Part shown: positions 11,263 to 21,983 of the stretch, piece by piece
How the letters are laid out: the number at the start of each line of letters is the position of its first letter
Position numbering within the stretch: the stretch's first letter is position 1
DNA from: Deltaproteobacteria bacterium
GTDB lineage: Bacteria > Desulfobacterota > Syntrophia > Syntrophales > Smithellaceae
Length of the DNA: 64,000 nucleotides
Direction of reading: 5' to 3'
Assembly: GCA_009668925.1 (NCBI GenBank)
Contig: SBEK01000001.1
Location: 1-64,000, forward strand
Notes under the pieces: generated by a model
The model's database searches: none
What the model saw: only the letters and a program-made list of their open reading frames with translations
Told to the model about the DNA's origin: nothing
Program-made: the position numbers and the translations under genes

Positions 11263-12102
11263 ATGATCAAGACCATACTCATTCCGGTGGACGGATCGGC
11301 CAACAGCTCCACAGCACTCGATTATGGAATCTATATTGCACCGAAATTCGAGGCGACCATCACGGGACTGCATGTCATCGACGTGTTTCTGATTCAGGGG
11401 CCGATGATGACCGATATCTCGGCCACGGTCGGTGTAACGCCCTACGACGGCTTTTCCGAAGCCGTCGAAACGTCGCTCACAGAAAAGGCGGATCTCCTCT
11501 TGAAAACATTCGACGGCCGCTGCCGGACGGCGGGCGTCCCCTGCGCAACAAAAAAGAACATCGGCAAAATCAGCGATACCATTATAGAGGAAGCGGAAAA
11601 CGCGGACCTGATCCTGATGGCCAAGAAGGGCGAACACTTTCATCTGAAGGAAGGCGGCCTCATCGGGTCCGTCGCCGAAATCGTAATTCGCCGTTCCGGC
11701 AAACCGGTGATGGTCATTCCCGAAGCCTTTCGAGAAATTGAAAGCATGGGACTGGCTTATGACGGCAGCGCTCCCGCCCGGAAGGCCCTGGAGCTGTCTC
11801 TCACAATTTCGGAAAAAGCCAAGTGGCCCATCACGGTGCTGATCATCAATCCGGACGAGGCGAAGGCGGCCGAGTTGTGCGCCCAGGTTGAAGACGCGGT
11901 CCAGCAGGGCCTCGCCGATTGCGAAGTCGTTATTTCCTCCGGAAAGGAAAAGGATGACATCCTCAAATTTATTCAGGAGGGATCCGTCGAGTTGATGGTG
12001 ATGGGAGCATACGGGCATAACCGTTTGCGGGAATGGCTTTTAGGCAGCACCACCGCGCATATCATCCATAAGAGCCCCATCCCCGTTTTATTGATACGCT
12101 GA
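11263..12102 (+). CDS. Universal stress protein, two tandem UspA domains
   Basis: The 279-aa protein contains two UspA folds (about residues 1-145 and 155-279). Each begins with a core strand followed by a short Asp-Gly-Ser loop (ILIPVDGSANSS; LAYDGSAPARK). The ATP-binding signature appears in the second domain as MGAYGHNRLREWLLGST and, less perfectly, in the first as KKGEHFHLKEGGLIGS. Tandem Usps are usually nucleotide-binding stress or growth-arrest proteins in the cytoplasm. An AAGGAG ribosome site precedes the start, and the nucleotide-sugar dehydrogenase gene follows after 23 bases, suggesting co-transcription. Confidence 0.88.
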   Translation: MIKTILIPVDGSANSSTALDYGIYIAPKFEATITGLHVIDVFLIQGPMMTDISATVGVTPYDGFSEAVETSLTEKADLLLKTFDGRCRTAGVPCATKKNIGKISDTIIEEAENADLILMAKKGEHFHLKEGGLIGSVAEIVIRRSGKPVMVIPEAFREIESMGLAYDGSAPARKALELSLTISEKAKWPITVLIINPDEAKAAELCAQVEDAVQQGLADCEVVISSGKEKDDILKFIQEGSVELMVMGAYGHNRLREWLLGSTTAHIIHKSPIPVLLIR

Positions 12103-12125
12103 AATTTCCGAACCCCGGAGGAAAA

Positions 12126-13751
12126 ATGGACCCCCTGGTTTCCATCAGTCCCGACGGCATCCGCTATCCGTTGCCTCAACCCGAAGATTACAAAACCGAA
12201 ATCACCCGGATGGAAAAACTGATCGGTCAGGCGCGGAAAAAGGGCCAGGAGATCGTCGTCGTCATGGGAGTGGGCTTTGTCGGTTCCGTCATGGCGGCCA
12301 TCATTGCCGATACGACCACCAAGCGGGGCAAGCCGGGCAAGTTTGTCATCGGTATGCAGCGGCCCAGCAGGAGAAGTTACTGGAAGATCCCCAAACTCAA
12401 CGAAGGCATTTCCCCGGTTAAGGCGGAGGATCCGGAAGTCGACCCGATGATCAGGCGCTGTGTTCTGGACAAAAAGACCCTGGTGGCAACCTACGTGTAC
12501 GACGTCCTTAAATTCGCCGATGTCGCGGTTGTCGATGTTCAGCTGGATTATGCCAAGAATGAACTGGGCAACGTCAGAAACGGCCATGTCGAAATGTCCG
12601 CACTGGAAGAGTCTTTCGACATCATCGCCCATCACATCCCCGCTCATTGCCTGGTCCTCATCGAAACGACCGTCGCCCCGGGAACCACCGAGCAGGTCGC
12701 GCTTCCGGCGATGAGAAAGATCTTCCGCCAGCGGGGCATCAAGACGGACCCGCTCATTGCCCACAGCTATGAGCGCGTCATGCCGGGGCGGGATTATGTG
12801 GCCTCCATCCGAGATTTCTGGCGGGTATGTTCCGGTGTCAGCGAAGAAGCCAAACTCAAAGTCGTCACGTTTTTAAACGAAGTGCTGAATACGGACAAAT
12901 TCCCCCTCACCGTTCTGGATCGGCCTATTGAATCAGAGACGGCCAAGGTCGTGGAGAACAGCTACCGGGCAACGATCCTCGCTTTCCTGGATGAATGGAG
13001 TCTCTTTGCGGAGAGAAACGGCGTGGATCTCATCAAGGTGATCAAAGCCGTCAAAGTACGACCGACCCATTCGAATATGATTTTTCCCGGACCCGGGATC
13101 GGAGGCTACTGCCTGCCGAAGGACGGCGGTCTGGGGGTGTGGGCCAACCGGCACATTCTCGGCTTTGAAGACGATACGTTCAAGATGACCCCGCTGGCCA
13201 TCGACATCAATGACACCCGGTCACTCCATGCCGCCCAGCTCGTTCGCGACGCCCTGCGGAATATGAGTTTGCCCATCGCCAGTGCGGAAGTGCTCATTCT
13301 GGGGGCATCCTACCGTGAGGATGTCGGCGATACCCGCTACAGCGGCTCCGAAATTCTGATCCGCAGATTGACGGAGATGGGTGCTGAAATCCGGGTGCAC
13401 GATCCCTATGTGGACAAATGGTTTGAATTTGAAAATCAGGAAGAATATGCCGCGAGCAGCAAGTCCGTCTTTTTCCGCAATCAGAAGAAATTGAAAGATT
13501 TGCACGTCCAAAAAGATCTGAACAAAGCCCTGATGAATATCGACGCGCTGGTGCTGGCCGTTCGGCACAAAGCGTATCTGAAACTGGATCCGGCCAAAAT
13601 CGTGAGGGCCGCCGGCCATCCGATCGCCGTCATTGACTGCTTCGGCATTCTCGATGACGACCGCATCCGGCAGTACCTCGCGCTCGGCTGCGATGTAAAA
13701 GGCCTCGGCCGCGGTCACATCAAGCGGTTGAAGGACCAGGTCGGCAGGTAG
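12126..13751 (+). CDS. Nucleotide-sugar dehydrogenase (UDP-glucose/UDP-HexNAc/GDP-mannose dehydrogenase family)
   Basis: Members oxidise a UDP- or GDP-sugar C6 alcohol to the uronic acid in two NAD+-dependent steps for capsule or LPS. Here a ~35-residue N-terminal extension precedes the Rossmann motif VVVMGVGFVGSVMA. ETTVAPGTTE, the central ENSYRAT helix and the catalytic loop GPGIGGYCLPKD follow, with the thioester-forming Cys at about residue 329. A second Rossmann-like domain (about 380-541) binds the sugar nucleotide. The length (541 aa) exceeds the usual 420-450. The Tyr before the catalytic Cys replaces the more common Ser/His. A GGAGGAAAA site precedes the start. Substrate unknown. Confidence 0.82.
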   Translation: MDPLVSISPDGIRYPLPQPEDYKTEITRMEKLIGQARKKGQEIVVVMGVGFVGSVMAAIIADTTTKRGKPGKFVIGMQRPSRRSYWKIPKLNEGISPVKAEDPEVDPMIRRCVLDKKTLVATYVYDVLKFADVAVVDVQLDYAKNELGNVRNGHVEMSALEESFDIIAHHIPAHCLVLIETTVAPGTTEQVALPAMRKIFRQRGIKTDPLIAHSYERVMPGRDYVASIRDFWRVCSGVSEEAKLKVVTFLNEVLNTDKFPLTVLDRPIESETAKVVENSYRATILAFLDEWSLFAERNGVDLIKVIKAVKVRPTHSNMIFPGPGIGGYCLPKDGGLGVWANRHILGFEDDTFKMTPLAIDINDTRSLHAAQLVRDALRNMSLPIASAEVLILGASYREDVGDTRYSGSEILIRRLTEMGAEIRVHDPYVDKWFEFENQEEYAASSKSVFFRNQKKLKDLHVQKDLNKALMNIDALVLAVRHKAYLKLDPAKIVRAAGHPIAVIDCFGILDDDRIRQYLALGCDVKGLGRGHIKRLKDQVGR

Positions 13752-13761
13752 GAATTTGAGG

Positions 13762-13797
13762 AGGTTAACGCGCGACCCGCGTAAGCGGGCCTAAAAC
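13762..13797. repeat. Dispersed intergenic repeat, copy 2
   Basis: GTTAACGCGCGACCCGCGTAAGCGGG closely resembles copy 1 at 11206 (AATTAACGCTCGTCCCGCTTAAGCGGG). The near-palindrome CCCGCGTAAGCGGG is at 13776-13789. It fills the 39-base gap between the convergent nucleotide-sugar dehydrogenase and surE genes and may serve as a weak bidirectional hairpin. Confidence 0.55.
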
Positions 13798-14552
13798 TGA
13801 TCATCCATCAGGCTCTGCATGGGACCCAGCAAATCATAGCGGGTTAAGTCATATTGAATCGGCGTGACCGTAATGTAGCCCTGAGCCAGCGCGCTGACAT
13901 CCGTCTGCCTGTCCGCGTCGACCGTCAATTTTTCCCCGGAAATCCAGTAATAAATATTGTTCCGCGGATCGGTGCGCCTTTCAAACGACTCGATAATATT
14001 GCCTTTGCCCTGACGGACAACGGCAATCCCCTTTATCTTTTCTTCCGGCAGGAAAGGAATATTCACATTAATCGCTGTGCCGTGGAGCGAGGGGCTTTTC
14101 TTCATGAACCGCACCATCCTGCGGGCAAACCGCGCGGCAAGTGTAAAATCAGCGTCCTCGCGCGTATCCAGAGAAATAGCCAGCGCAGGCACGCCCATGA
14201 TGACCGCTTCCGTCGCCGCAGATACCGTACCCGAGTAAATCAGGTTAACGCCAACATTGGCGCCACGATTGATTCCGGAAACCACCAGATCCGGTGCACG
14301 ATCCGAAAGTTCTTTGATGCCGATCTTGACGCAGTCCGCAGGCGTGCCATAGACCGCATACCCCAGAAAGCCGCCGCCCTTTGTTGCGCTGCGGACCATC
14401 AACGGCCGGAAAAGCGTAATGGCGTGCCCGACGGCGCTCTGCTCTATTTCCGGCGCCACAATCAGACAGTCGGCATCCTGGGACAATTCATCATAAAGAG
14501 CGCTGAGGCCCCGCGCATAAATCCCGTCATCATTGGTCAAAAGAATTCTCAT
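13791..14552 (-). CDS. surE: 5'/3'-nucleotidase SurE
   Basis: SurE dephosphorylates nucleoside monophosphates and has some exopolyphosphatase activity; it is linked to stationary-phase survival. The N-terminal MRILLTNDDGIYARGL holds the metal-binding Asp-Asp pair (residues 8-9), SGINRGANVG the central metal/phosphate-binding asparagine region and YSGTVSAA the serine loop. The length (253 aa) is typical. The lipoprotein gene lies upstream on the same strand, separated by 116 bases holding a short CCTTGT-type word array. Confidence 0.95.
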   Translation of the reverse strand: MRILLTNDDGIYARGLSALYDELSQDADCLIVAPEIEQSAVGHAITLFRPLMVRSATKGGGFLGYAVYGTPADCVKIGIKELSDRAPDLVVSGINRGANVGVNLIYSGTVSAATEAVIMGVPALAISLDTREDADFTLAARFARRMVRFMKKSPSLHGTAINVNIPFLPEEKIKGIAVVRQGKGNIIESFERRTDPRNNIYYWISGEKLTVDADRQTDVSALAQGYITVTPIQYDLTRYDLLGPMQSLMDDQF

Positions 14553-14668
14553 GCTCAGTTCATACTAAACCGTTCCGTCGCCTTGCGCAAAGGACTCTAT
14601 TTTGCCTTCTTTGCACTGCGGATTTTTATACCTTGTTCCTTGCACCTTGTGCCTGAACCTGAAGCTTC

Positions 14669-16030
14669 TTATCTCACCTGGATGAATTTGCCGTTTTCCA
14701 CCTTTAAAATAAATGCGTCCTTTTGCGCAACCCGATTGCCGCGAAATGAAACGCTGCCGGTGACCCCGCGGAACCCGGTGACCGCCAGCAGGCCTTTCCT
14801 GAAATCGGTGCGCGTCTTAATTCGCGGGTCTTCCAGAACGCTCAGCATGATCCCCATCGTATCATAGGACAGGGCTTCGGTATTGTCCGGTTCCCGGCGA
14901 TACGCTGAATAGTAAACATCGACAAAATCATTGGTCTCCGGAAGCAGTCCGTTCACAAAGAAGCTGTCGGCAAATACGGCGCCGTCGAGGTAATCGGTGC
15001 CCTTCTTCAACAGCTCCGGCGAATGCCATAAACTCGTCCCCAGAATCTGGACGCCTTTGATGTTATAGAAGGCAAGCTGGGACGTAATCATCTTTACCCG
15101 AAAAGCCGAGTCCGGGATAAACAGGGCTTCGAAATCCACCGTCAATCTGCTTTTTGCCTCATCCCGCGTCGCATAAACTTTTTCCTGCGCTGTGATCCTG
15201 TTCCTGGTCAGTTTGCCGATCTGCTCCGCAAAATCCGTTTGGGTCTTGCTGTAAGGAATAATTTTATCCACTTTGCCGCCGATGGCTTTGGCTTCTCTGC
15301 GGAATATGCGAACCATGTCCGCACCGTACTCATCCTGCGGATAGAGAACGGAAAAGATGGCGACATTCAAAGTCTCGAGCGCATAATGCGTCAAGGCCTC
15401 CATTTGCTGCGTCGGCGTGAGGAAATGCTGGAACACATATTCGCCTACTTCCGTAACCCCTTCCTTGGACGTGATCAAAATCAGCGGTACATTGCGCGTT
15501 TGGGCTTCGCGGGCCGCATCGATGGCTTCGCCCGTTCCGGATACCGCCGCAATGGCTATCACATGCGCCTGATCGGCCAGATACCGGACGGCGTCTTTCA
15601 TCTTTTGGGGAGTTTCACCGGAGTCGGCGACGACGATCTTCCACGGCGAGCGGGACCGCTGATTGAACATATCCGCAGACAGCAATACGGCATCCAGCGC
15701 CCGATTTCCGGCATCGGCGAAGCGGCCGGTAAGAGGAAGAATGCATCCGACCGCGTAACGATCATCGGACACGGCGGGGGGTATCGTCACCGGCGGCGGG
15801 GCCTTGGCTTCCGCGGGCTTGGCCTGCGGCGCTTTTTCTTCCGCTTTCCTAACCTCCGGCGGCTTCATCGCGGGCGATTTGACTTCGGCAGCCGGCAGCG
15901 CCTTTTGGGCCGCCGGCGTCCGGGGCGCACCCGCTCCCGTCTTTGTTGTCACCGTCTGTTTTGTTGTACACCCTGTGGACAGCAAAAGTATGAATAAAGA
16001 TATCACCGCCAATCGATGATACGTTTTCAT
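14669..16030 (-). CDS. Lipoprotein with type I periplasmic-binding fold (LppC/penicillin-binding-protein-activator-like)
   Basis: The N-terminus has a lipoprotein signal (basic start, LFILLLSTGC, lipidated Cys at about residue 21). A Pro/Ala/Lys-rich linker (about 30-90) could reach away from the membrane. A Peripla_BP_6-like fold follows (about 100-450), beginning YAVGCILPLTGRFADAGN. Proteins of this form either bind branched-chain amino-acid-like ligands or, as LpoA/LppC, activate peptidoglycan synthases; the linker and the absence of permease genes favour the second, but this is inference. GGAGG is well placed upstream. Confidence 0.72.
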   Translation of the reverse strand: MKTYHRLAVISLFILLLSTGCTTKQTVTTKTGAGAPRTPAAQKALPAAEVKSPAMKPPEVRKAEEKAPQAKPAEAKAPPPVTIPPAVSDDRYAVGCILPLTGRFADAGNRALDAVLLSADMFNQRSRSPWKIVVADSGETPQKMKDAVRYLADQAHVIAIAAVSGTGEAIDAAREAQTRNVPLILITSKEGVTEVGEYVFQHFLTPTQQMEALTHYALETLNVAIFSVLYPQDEYGADMVRIFRREAKAIGGKVDKIIPYSKTQTDFAEQIGKLTRNRITAQEKVYATRDEAKSRLTVDFEALFIPDSAFRVKMITSQLAFYNIKGVQILGTSLWHSPELLKKGTDYLDGAVFADSFFVNGLLPETNDFVDVYYSAYRREPDNTEALSYDTMGIMLSVLEDPRIKTRTDFRKGLLAVTGFRGVTGSVSFRGNRVAQKDAFILKVENGKFIQVR

Positions 16031-16089
16031 TTGGCCTCCTCGATCGTTTGATGATTTATTGTATTATATTTTTCAGGACAGGTCGACAT

Positions 16090-16124
16090 AAAAAAGCCCG
16101 AAACCGCTTTCACGGTTTCGGGCT
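16090..16124 (-). terminator. Rho-independent terminator of the grpE-dnaK unit
   Basis: A 12-bp stem, AGCCCGAAACCG (16095-16106) with CGGTTTCGGGCT (16113-16124), is followed on the minus strand by a run of six T residues. It lies just past the dnaK stop. Confidence 0.9.
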
Positions 16125-16144
16125 CAATCAGAAATTAAAGTGAT

Positions 16145-18064
<1,920 letters not shown>

Positions 18065-18082
18065 TTTCTATGTTCCTCCTTA

Positions 18083-18679
18083 TTATCCGTTGGTCTCTTT
18101 AATTTCACATCCGTCGTTATTTTTTGTTTTCTTGCATACGCAGACTCTTGACGGACGGATCAGTCTGCCGTTCAGCAAATAGCCTTTTTCCATCTCGCTG
18201 ACAATCTGGTTGTCCTGGTGTTCCGCGCTGTCCATTTGCATCAGCGCTTCATGGACATTGGGATCAAAATTTTCCCCTATGCTGTCGATCCTCTCCACGC
18301 CGTGCTTCTTCAGGCAGCACAACAACTGGTCCTGAATCAACGCGATGCCGGACTTGAACGACTGCACATCACTGCTTTGGGCATGCGAGAGCGCCCGGTC
18401 CAGACTGTCCAGAAAAGGCAGAATATCTTTTATCAAATCTTCTTTGCCGTACTTAATGATATCGGCTTTATCCCGGGCCGCGCGTTTTTTAAAATTCTCC
18501 AACTCCGCCACGGTCCGGAGATAGCGGTCGAAATTGTCCTTGGCTTCTTTTTCTTTTGCGGTGAGCGCCTCTTTCAGCTTTTCCGGATCGATCGTCTCCA
18601 CCGGATCCGGGGCGGGTTCCACCGGCCCTCCTGATTCCACCTTTATCTTTCTATCCGCATGATCTTTCTTAGAACTCAC
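18083..18679 (-). CDS. grpE: Nucleotide exchange factor GrpE
   Basis: Releases ADP from DnaK. The 198-aa protein has an acidic N-terminal tail, a long helix (about 35-110; KEKEAKDNFDRYLRTVAELENFKKR) and a C-terminal beta-domain with ENFDPNVHEALMQ, the family signature. The start is GTG, supported by GGAGTGG seven bases upstream. It ends in an unusual Cys/Lys-rich tail. It lies between gmhA and dnaK. Confidence 0.95.
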   Translation of the reverse strand: MSSKKDHADRKIKVESGGPVEPAPDPVETIDPEKLKEALTAKEKEAKDNFDRYLRTVAELENFKKRAARDKADIIKYGKEDLIKDILPFLDSLDRALSHAQSSDVQSFKSGIALIQDQLLCCLKKHGVERIDSIGENFDPNVHEALMQMDSAEHQDNQIVSEMEKGYLLNGRLIRPSRVCVCKKTKNNDGCEIKETNG

Positions 18680-18695
18680 GTAAATACCACTCCCT

Positions 18696-19280
18696 TTATT
18701 TTATATCCGGCCGCTGGAACAATTTGATATCCACCAATTCACAGATCGCGTGGCCGGCTGTAATATGAGTTTCCTGAATTCTTGCCGTGCTGGTCGATGC
18801 CACATTCAGGGATATGTCTACCATTTTCGCAATGGCTCCGCCGTCCTTGCCGGTGAAGGCCACCGTGATCAAGCCCATCTTTCTGGCCGTCTCCAGTCCT
18901 TTTTGCACGTTCGGCGAATTCCCGCTCGTCGAGATCCCCCAGGCCACATCGCCGGGCGCGCCGAATGCCCGGATCTGCTTGGCGAATATCTCCGAGAAGT
19001 CGTAATCGTTACCTATACTGGTAATAACGGAGGTGTCCGTTGTCAATGCTATTGCGGGAAGCGGCGGTCTTTCGATGATAAAGCGGTTGACAAACTCGGC
19101 GGCAATGTGCTGGGCATCGGCGGCGGAACCGCCGTTGCCGAAAAGCATTATTTTATTGCCTGCTTTGAGAGCCGTCGTCAGAACTTCTATGACATCGATT
19201 AATTTTCCGAGGTTATCATTGATGAAAGCCTCCTTGACGCAGCAACTTTCCTTGAATATCTTTACAGCCTGATCTCTCAT
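18696..19280 (-). CDS. gmhA: Phosphoheptose (sedoheptulose-7-phosphate) isomerase
   Basis: A SIS-domain isomerase for the first step of ADP-heptose synthesis, needed for the LPS inner core. GNGGSAADAQHIAAEF (about residues 50-65) and STSGNSPNV (about 115-123) are the phosphate-sugar binding loops, and IQETHITAGHAICELVD carries the catalytic Glu and His. ATG 19280 is preferred to ATG 19289 because AAGGA is 8 bases upstream of the former and touches the latter. It heads the gmhA-grpE-dnaK run, an unusual partner for chaperone genes. It also supports an LPS-bearing Gram-negative host. Confidence 0.93.
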   Translation of the reverse strand: MRDQAVKIFKESCCVKEAFINDNLGKLIDVIEVLTTALKAGNKIMLFGNGGSAADAQHIAAEFVNRFIIERPPLPAIALTTDTSVITSIGNDYDFSEIFAKQIRAFGAPGDVAWGISTSGNSPNVQKGLETARKMGLITVAFTGKDGGAIAKMVDISLNVASTSTARIQETHITAGHAICELVDIKLFQRPDIK

Positions 19281-19450
19281 GTTGAACATCCTTATTTTTT
19301 ATAAGAAACCGCCAAGTGAAGCGCCCGTTAATTTAAGGATGCCGTTTGGCGTGTCAAGGGCGAACCGGCGATTTTTTGCATATTTTTATCCTTCATGCGC
19401 CCCCTGCCGGTCTTCTCGGAAATCTTCAGTCAACCGTCGATGAACTCCCC

Positions 19451-19478
19451 TTGACAACAAAAATTTCATTCATATATT
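19451..19478 (+). promoter_or_regulatory. Sigma-70-type promoter of the Hsp20 cluster
   Basis: TTGACA (19451-19456) and TATATT (19473-19478) are separated by 16 bases, about 70 bases before the first hsp20 start. I saw no CIRCE element or clear sigma-32 box, so the heat-regulation mode is unresolved. Confidence 0.55.
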
Positions 19479-19551
19479 GTGCTTGCAGCAGAAAAATAAT
19501 TAATGATTGCAAATGCTTATGAAATCTTGCGTGTAAAAAGGAGGAAGATTT

Positions 19552-19989
19552 ATGTTTACCCCGAGTTTATGGAGAGTTCGAAGATTTGCTGACGTGATGC
19601 CGGAGATGCTTAACCTGCAGAGAGAAGTGAACCGGCTTTTTTCCAATGTCGGACAAAAGTCGCCGGGCACTTATCCCGCAGTGAACATCTGGGAGAAGGA
19701 TGACCAGGCCATCGTGACGGCGGAGCTGCCCGGGCTTGATCCGGAAAAAATGGACGTCTCAGTAATCGGTGATGTTTTGACCATCGCGGGCGAAGTCCTG
19801 CCGGAAAAATTCGGCGAGAGTGAAACTTACCTCCGTCAGGAAAGAAGCGCGGGGAGTTTCAAAAGGAGCGTTCAACTGCCGTTCCAAATCAGTGCTAAGG
19901 ACGTTGGAGCCAAATATGAAAAGGGGATATTGACGGTTACGTTGCCCCGGCTCAAAGAAGATTTACCTAAAAAGATTAAGATTCAATAG
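19552..19989 (+). CDS. Small heat-shock protein Hsp20 (first of three)
   Basis: ATP-independent holdase of 145 aa. The alpha-crystallin domain (about residues 42-135) contains AIVTAELPGLDPEKMDVSV and the conserved A-x-x-x-G-I-L-T-V-T-L-P end (YEKGILTVTLP). The N-terminal arm has LNLQREVNRLF. Its C-terminus carries KIKIQ, an IxI-like oligomerisation motif. AAGGAGG lies upstream, and the second Hsp20 gene starts 20 bases after the stop. Confidence 0.93.
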   Translation: MFTPSLWRVRRFADVMPEMLNLQREVNRLFSNVGQKSPGTYPAVNIWEKDDQAIVTAELPGLDPEKMDVSVIGDVLTIAGEVLPEKFGESETYLRQERSAGSFKRSVQLPFQISAKDVGAKYEKGILTVTLPRLKEDLPKKIKIQ

Positions 19990-20009
19990 CCGGAAAGGAG
20001 GCGGATTCA

Positions 20010-20402
20010 ATGATAGAAAAAGATATACAAAAGACTGAAAATGTAGCGGCTACGGAACGTATCCGTAATGTTAAGACGTTCGTACCGCGCGTGGATATTT
20101 ACGAAAACAAGGATTCACTTTTTTTAGTCGCTGACATGCCGGGCGTGGATGAGAAGACGGTGGACATTGAATTGGAAAAAAACATTCTGACGATCACCGG
20201 CCGGACTGAAAATGGAAGGATAAAGGATGGTACGATGATGTACTCGGAGTATGAAATTGGCGACTATGAAAGAGTATTCACCTTATCGGATGAAATTGAC
20301 CGTGAGAGGATCGTGGCCACTGTAAAAAACGGCGTTTTGCGCCTGGAACTTCCGAAAGCGGAAAGAGTTAAACCGAAAAAAATCGCCATCCAGGCGGCAT
20401 AG
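20010..20402 (+). CDS. Small heat-shock protein Hsp20 (second of three)
   Basis: This 130-aa alpha-crystallin protein has a very short N-terminal arm. VDIYENKDSLFLVADMPGVDEKTVDIEL and VKNGVLRLELPKA mark the domain (about residues 28-120), and KKIAIQAA at the end gives an IxI-like tail. It lacks the hydrophobic LNLQREVNRLF-type arm of its neighbour, so the two may form mixed oligomers with different client binding (inference). GGAGG precedes the start. Confidence 0.92.
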   Translation: MIEKDIQKTENVAATERIRNVKTFVPRVDIYENKDSLFLVADMPGVDEKTVDIELEKNILTITGRTENGRIKDGTMMYSEYEIGDYERVFTLSDEIDRERIVATVKNGVLRLELPKAERVKPKKIAIQAA

Positions 20403-20452
20403 ACAAAGCTTTAAGTTTTAAGATTTAAGGGGTTACGGATTTAATCCACGAA
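20403..20452 (+). repeat. Short TTTAAG word array after the second hsp20
   Basis: Directly after the TAG stop the sequence repeats CTTTAAG/TTTTAAG/ATTTAAGG three times. This resembles the other stop-anchored word arrays in the window. Confidence 0.45.
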
Positions 20453-20536
20453 CCTTCCCGTGGCGGGATCATTCGACTGGACGATTCCGGTGAATTAAAG
20501 CTTCCGGAATCGGTATCTCATTAGGAGGACATGATT

Positions 20537-21028
20537 ATGAAAACTAAAGATCTATTGCCGGCGGCTGGAGGAGCCGCAGGAGGAGATAATGATCATCCCT
20601 TCTATTCGTTGCAGAACCAGATGAATAGTTTGTTTGATGATTTTTTCTCCGGGTTTGACGTCGCACCGCGCGCGCTTGCGGGCGGCTTCGGCGCTTTCGT
20701 ACCGTCCGTCGACATCAAAGAAAGCGATAAGGATTTTACGATTTACGCCGAGCTTCCCGGCGTGGAAGAAAAGGATGTGGAGGTGTCGGTGACCGGCGAT
20801 TCCGTGACGATCAAGGGAGAAAAGAAAGAAGAAAAAGAAGATAAGCGCAAGAATTATTATTACCTGGAGCGATCATACGGTTCTTTCAACCGGACGATTC
20901 CGCTTACGGCCCAAACAGATGCCGGTAAGGCACGGGCGAGTTTTAAAAACGGCGTCCTGAGCATCACCATTCCCAAAATCCAATCGGCCGGAGCCAAGGG
21001 AACCAAAATCCCCATCAAGACCATTTAA
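20537..21028 (+). CDS. Small heat-shock protein Hsp20 (third of three)
   Basis: A 163-aa Hsp20. The N-terminal arm includes a Gly/Ala-rich stretch and LQNQMNSLFDDFFSGF. The alpha-crystallin domain (about 55-150) has FTIYAELPGVEEKDVEVSV, a lysine/glutamate-rich loop and FKNGVLSITIPK. TKIPIKTI at the end is the IxI tail. The in-frame ATG at 20531 is only 2 bases from AGGAGG; ATG 20537 is at 8 bases and is preferred. It may be read from the same promoter as the first two, with 134 bases between. Confidence 0.92.
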   Translation: MKTKDLLPAAGGAAGGDNDHPFYSLQNQMNSLFDDFFSGFDVAPRALAGGFGAFVPSVDIKESDKDFTIYAELPGVEEKDVEVSVTGDSVTIKGEKKEEKEDKRKNYYYLERSYGSFNRTIPLTAQTDAGKARASFKNGVLSITIPKIQSAGAKGTKIPIKTI

Positions 21029-21033
21029 ACAAT

Positions 21034-21073
21034 TTAACCCCCGTCGTTTTCATTCGGGAACGACGGGGGTTAA
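21034..21073 (+). terminator. Terminator of the Hsp20 cluster
   Basis: A 15-bp stem, TTAACCCCCGTCGTT (21034-21048) with AACGACGGGGGTTAA (21059-21073), lies 5 bases past the third hsp20 stop. It is self-complementary through the A/T ends. The stem is strong but there is little U-tract after it. Confidence 0.75.
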
Positions 21074-21193
21074 AAATCGCACAGGCTACCGGTCGTCAAT
21101 CAACAGCAAATCTGAAAACGGCAAAGCCGGCGGTGAGCCCGGACTTATCGGGGCACCTTCCAGTCATTGACGTCAGCGGCCGGCCTGGATTCT

Positions 21194-21613
21194 TTATTTT
21201 GGCGGAAAATTATCCGGCTCTATCACAAACCAGACATTATTCACACCCTGACCCGTGGTGTCACCCGGCTGCTTATCATTAACCCAGTAATAAAGCGGGT
21301 AACCCCGGAAGGTCGTCTGCTTCTTTCCATCCTCTCGCGTGATCGTCGCAAAATCTTCAGCTTTCACGCCCGCGGGCGGGGCAACGGTTTCCCGGTAATA
21401 GACAGGCCATTTCTCAACACACGGTCCGCTGCAGGCGCTTTTTCCGGGGGAATCCTTTTTGAACCAGTAAAGGCTTTTTCCCTCCGTATCCGTTAAATAC
21501 TTTCCTATCCCCGCCTTTTCCTGAATTTTTATTGCGTGATCCATCCCCATCACGACGCTCACCGCAAAAAACAATACTCCAATGATCAATAGACTCATCC
21601 CTGCCTTCTTCAT
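21194..21613 (-). CDS. Secreted protein of the PF03640 (COG4315) repeat type
   Basis: The 139-aa product has an N-terminal signal peptide (MKKAGMSLLIIGVLFFAVSVVMG). Two copies of the short repeat of 'secreted repeat of unknown function' proteins follow: YLTDTEGKSLYWFKKDSPGKSACSGPCVEKWP and TTFRGYPLYYWVNDKQPGDTTGQ. The two Cys near residue 65 (SACSGPC) are typical. Function is unknown in the family. GGAGG precedes the ATG. Confidence 0.8.
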   Translation of the reverse strand: MKKAGMSLLIIGVLFFAVSVVMGMDHAIKIQEKAGIGKYLTDTEGKSLYWFKKDSPGKSACSGPCVEKWPVYYRETVAPPAGVKAEDFATITREDGKKQTTFRGYPLYYWVNDKQPGDTTGQGVNNVWFVIEPDNFPPK

Positions 21614-21983
21614 TGTGGCCTCCTTTTTTGTAACCTGAATTTGGGAATACTGTATAAAAATATAATCATAAAAAATGGCGTTGCAAAATATAATTTAAGT
21701 GCGCCTGTTCTTTTCAGAGCAAGATGCTCCTGAACCATTAAGTCATCATAATGACGTCACAATCCCTTCTGGGGTACTTGCAGCGGGAGATCCGACGCAC
21801 CGAGTGCCCTTGGACTGTCGCAAACAGATTTCCGGCACGGCTCTGCCCGGATACGGCGCAACATTAAACGTCATCTCCCGGCCGAAGCGCGGGCGCTTCC
21901 CCTTAAGTGCCTTTTTATCTGTTGCATTTACCTTGCTTGCCTGCTAAACCCGGCAAAACATAAACAAGGATCAATGATTCCCT
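21614..21983. other. 370-base intergenic region between divergent genes
   Basis: It lies between the starts of the divergent secreted-protein and ubiE genes. The left half is A/T-rich (21640-21690) and could hold the secreted-protein promoter. The right half contains small GC-rich inverted segments but no convincing gene; an 82-codon frame there (21699-21947) has no family character and no ribosome site. Confidence 0.4.

Noticed and set aside
19290..19550. Search for a CIRCE element or sigma-32 box between gmhA and the Hsp20 genes
   Set aside because: No TTAGCACTC-type inverted repeat and no convincing sigma-32 match were found.
21699..21947. 82-codon frame in the gap before ubiE
   Set aside because: No homology, no ribosome site, atypical composition.
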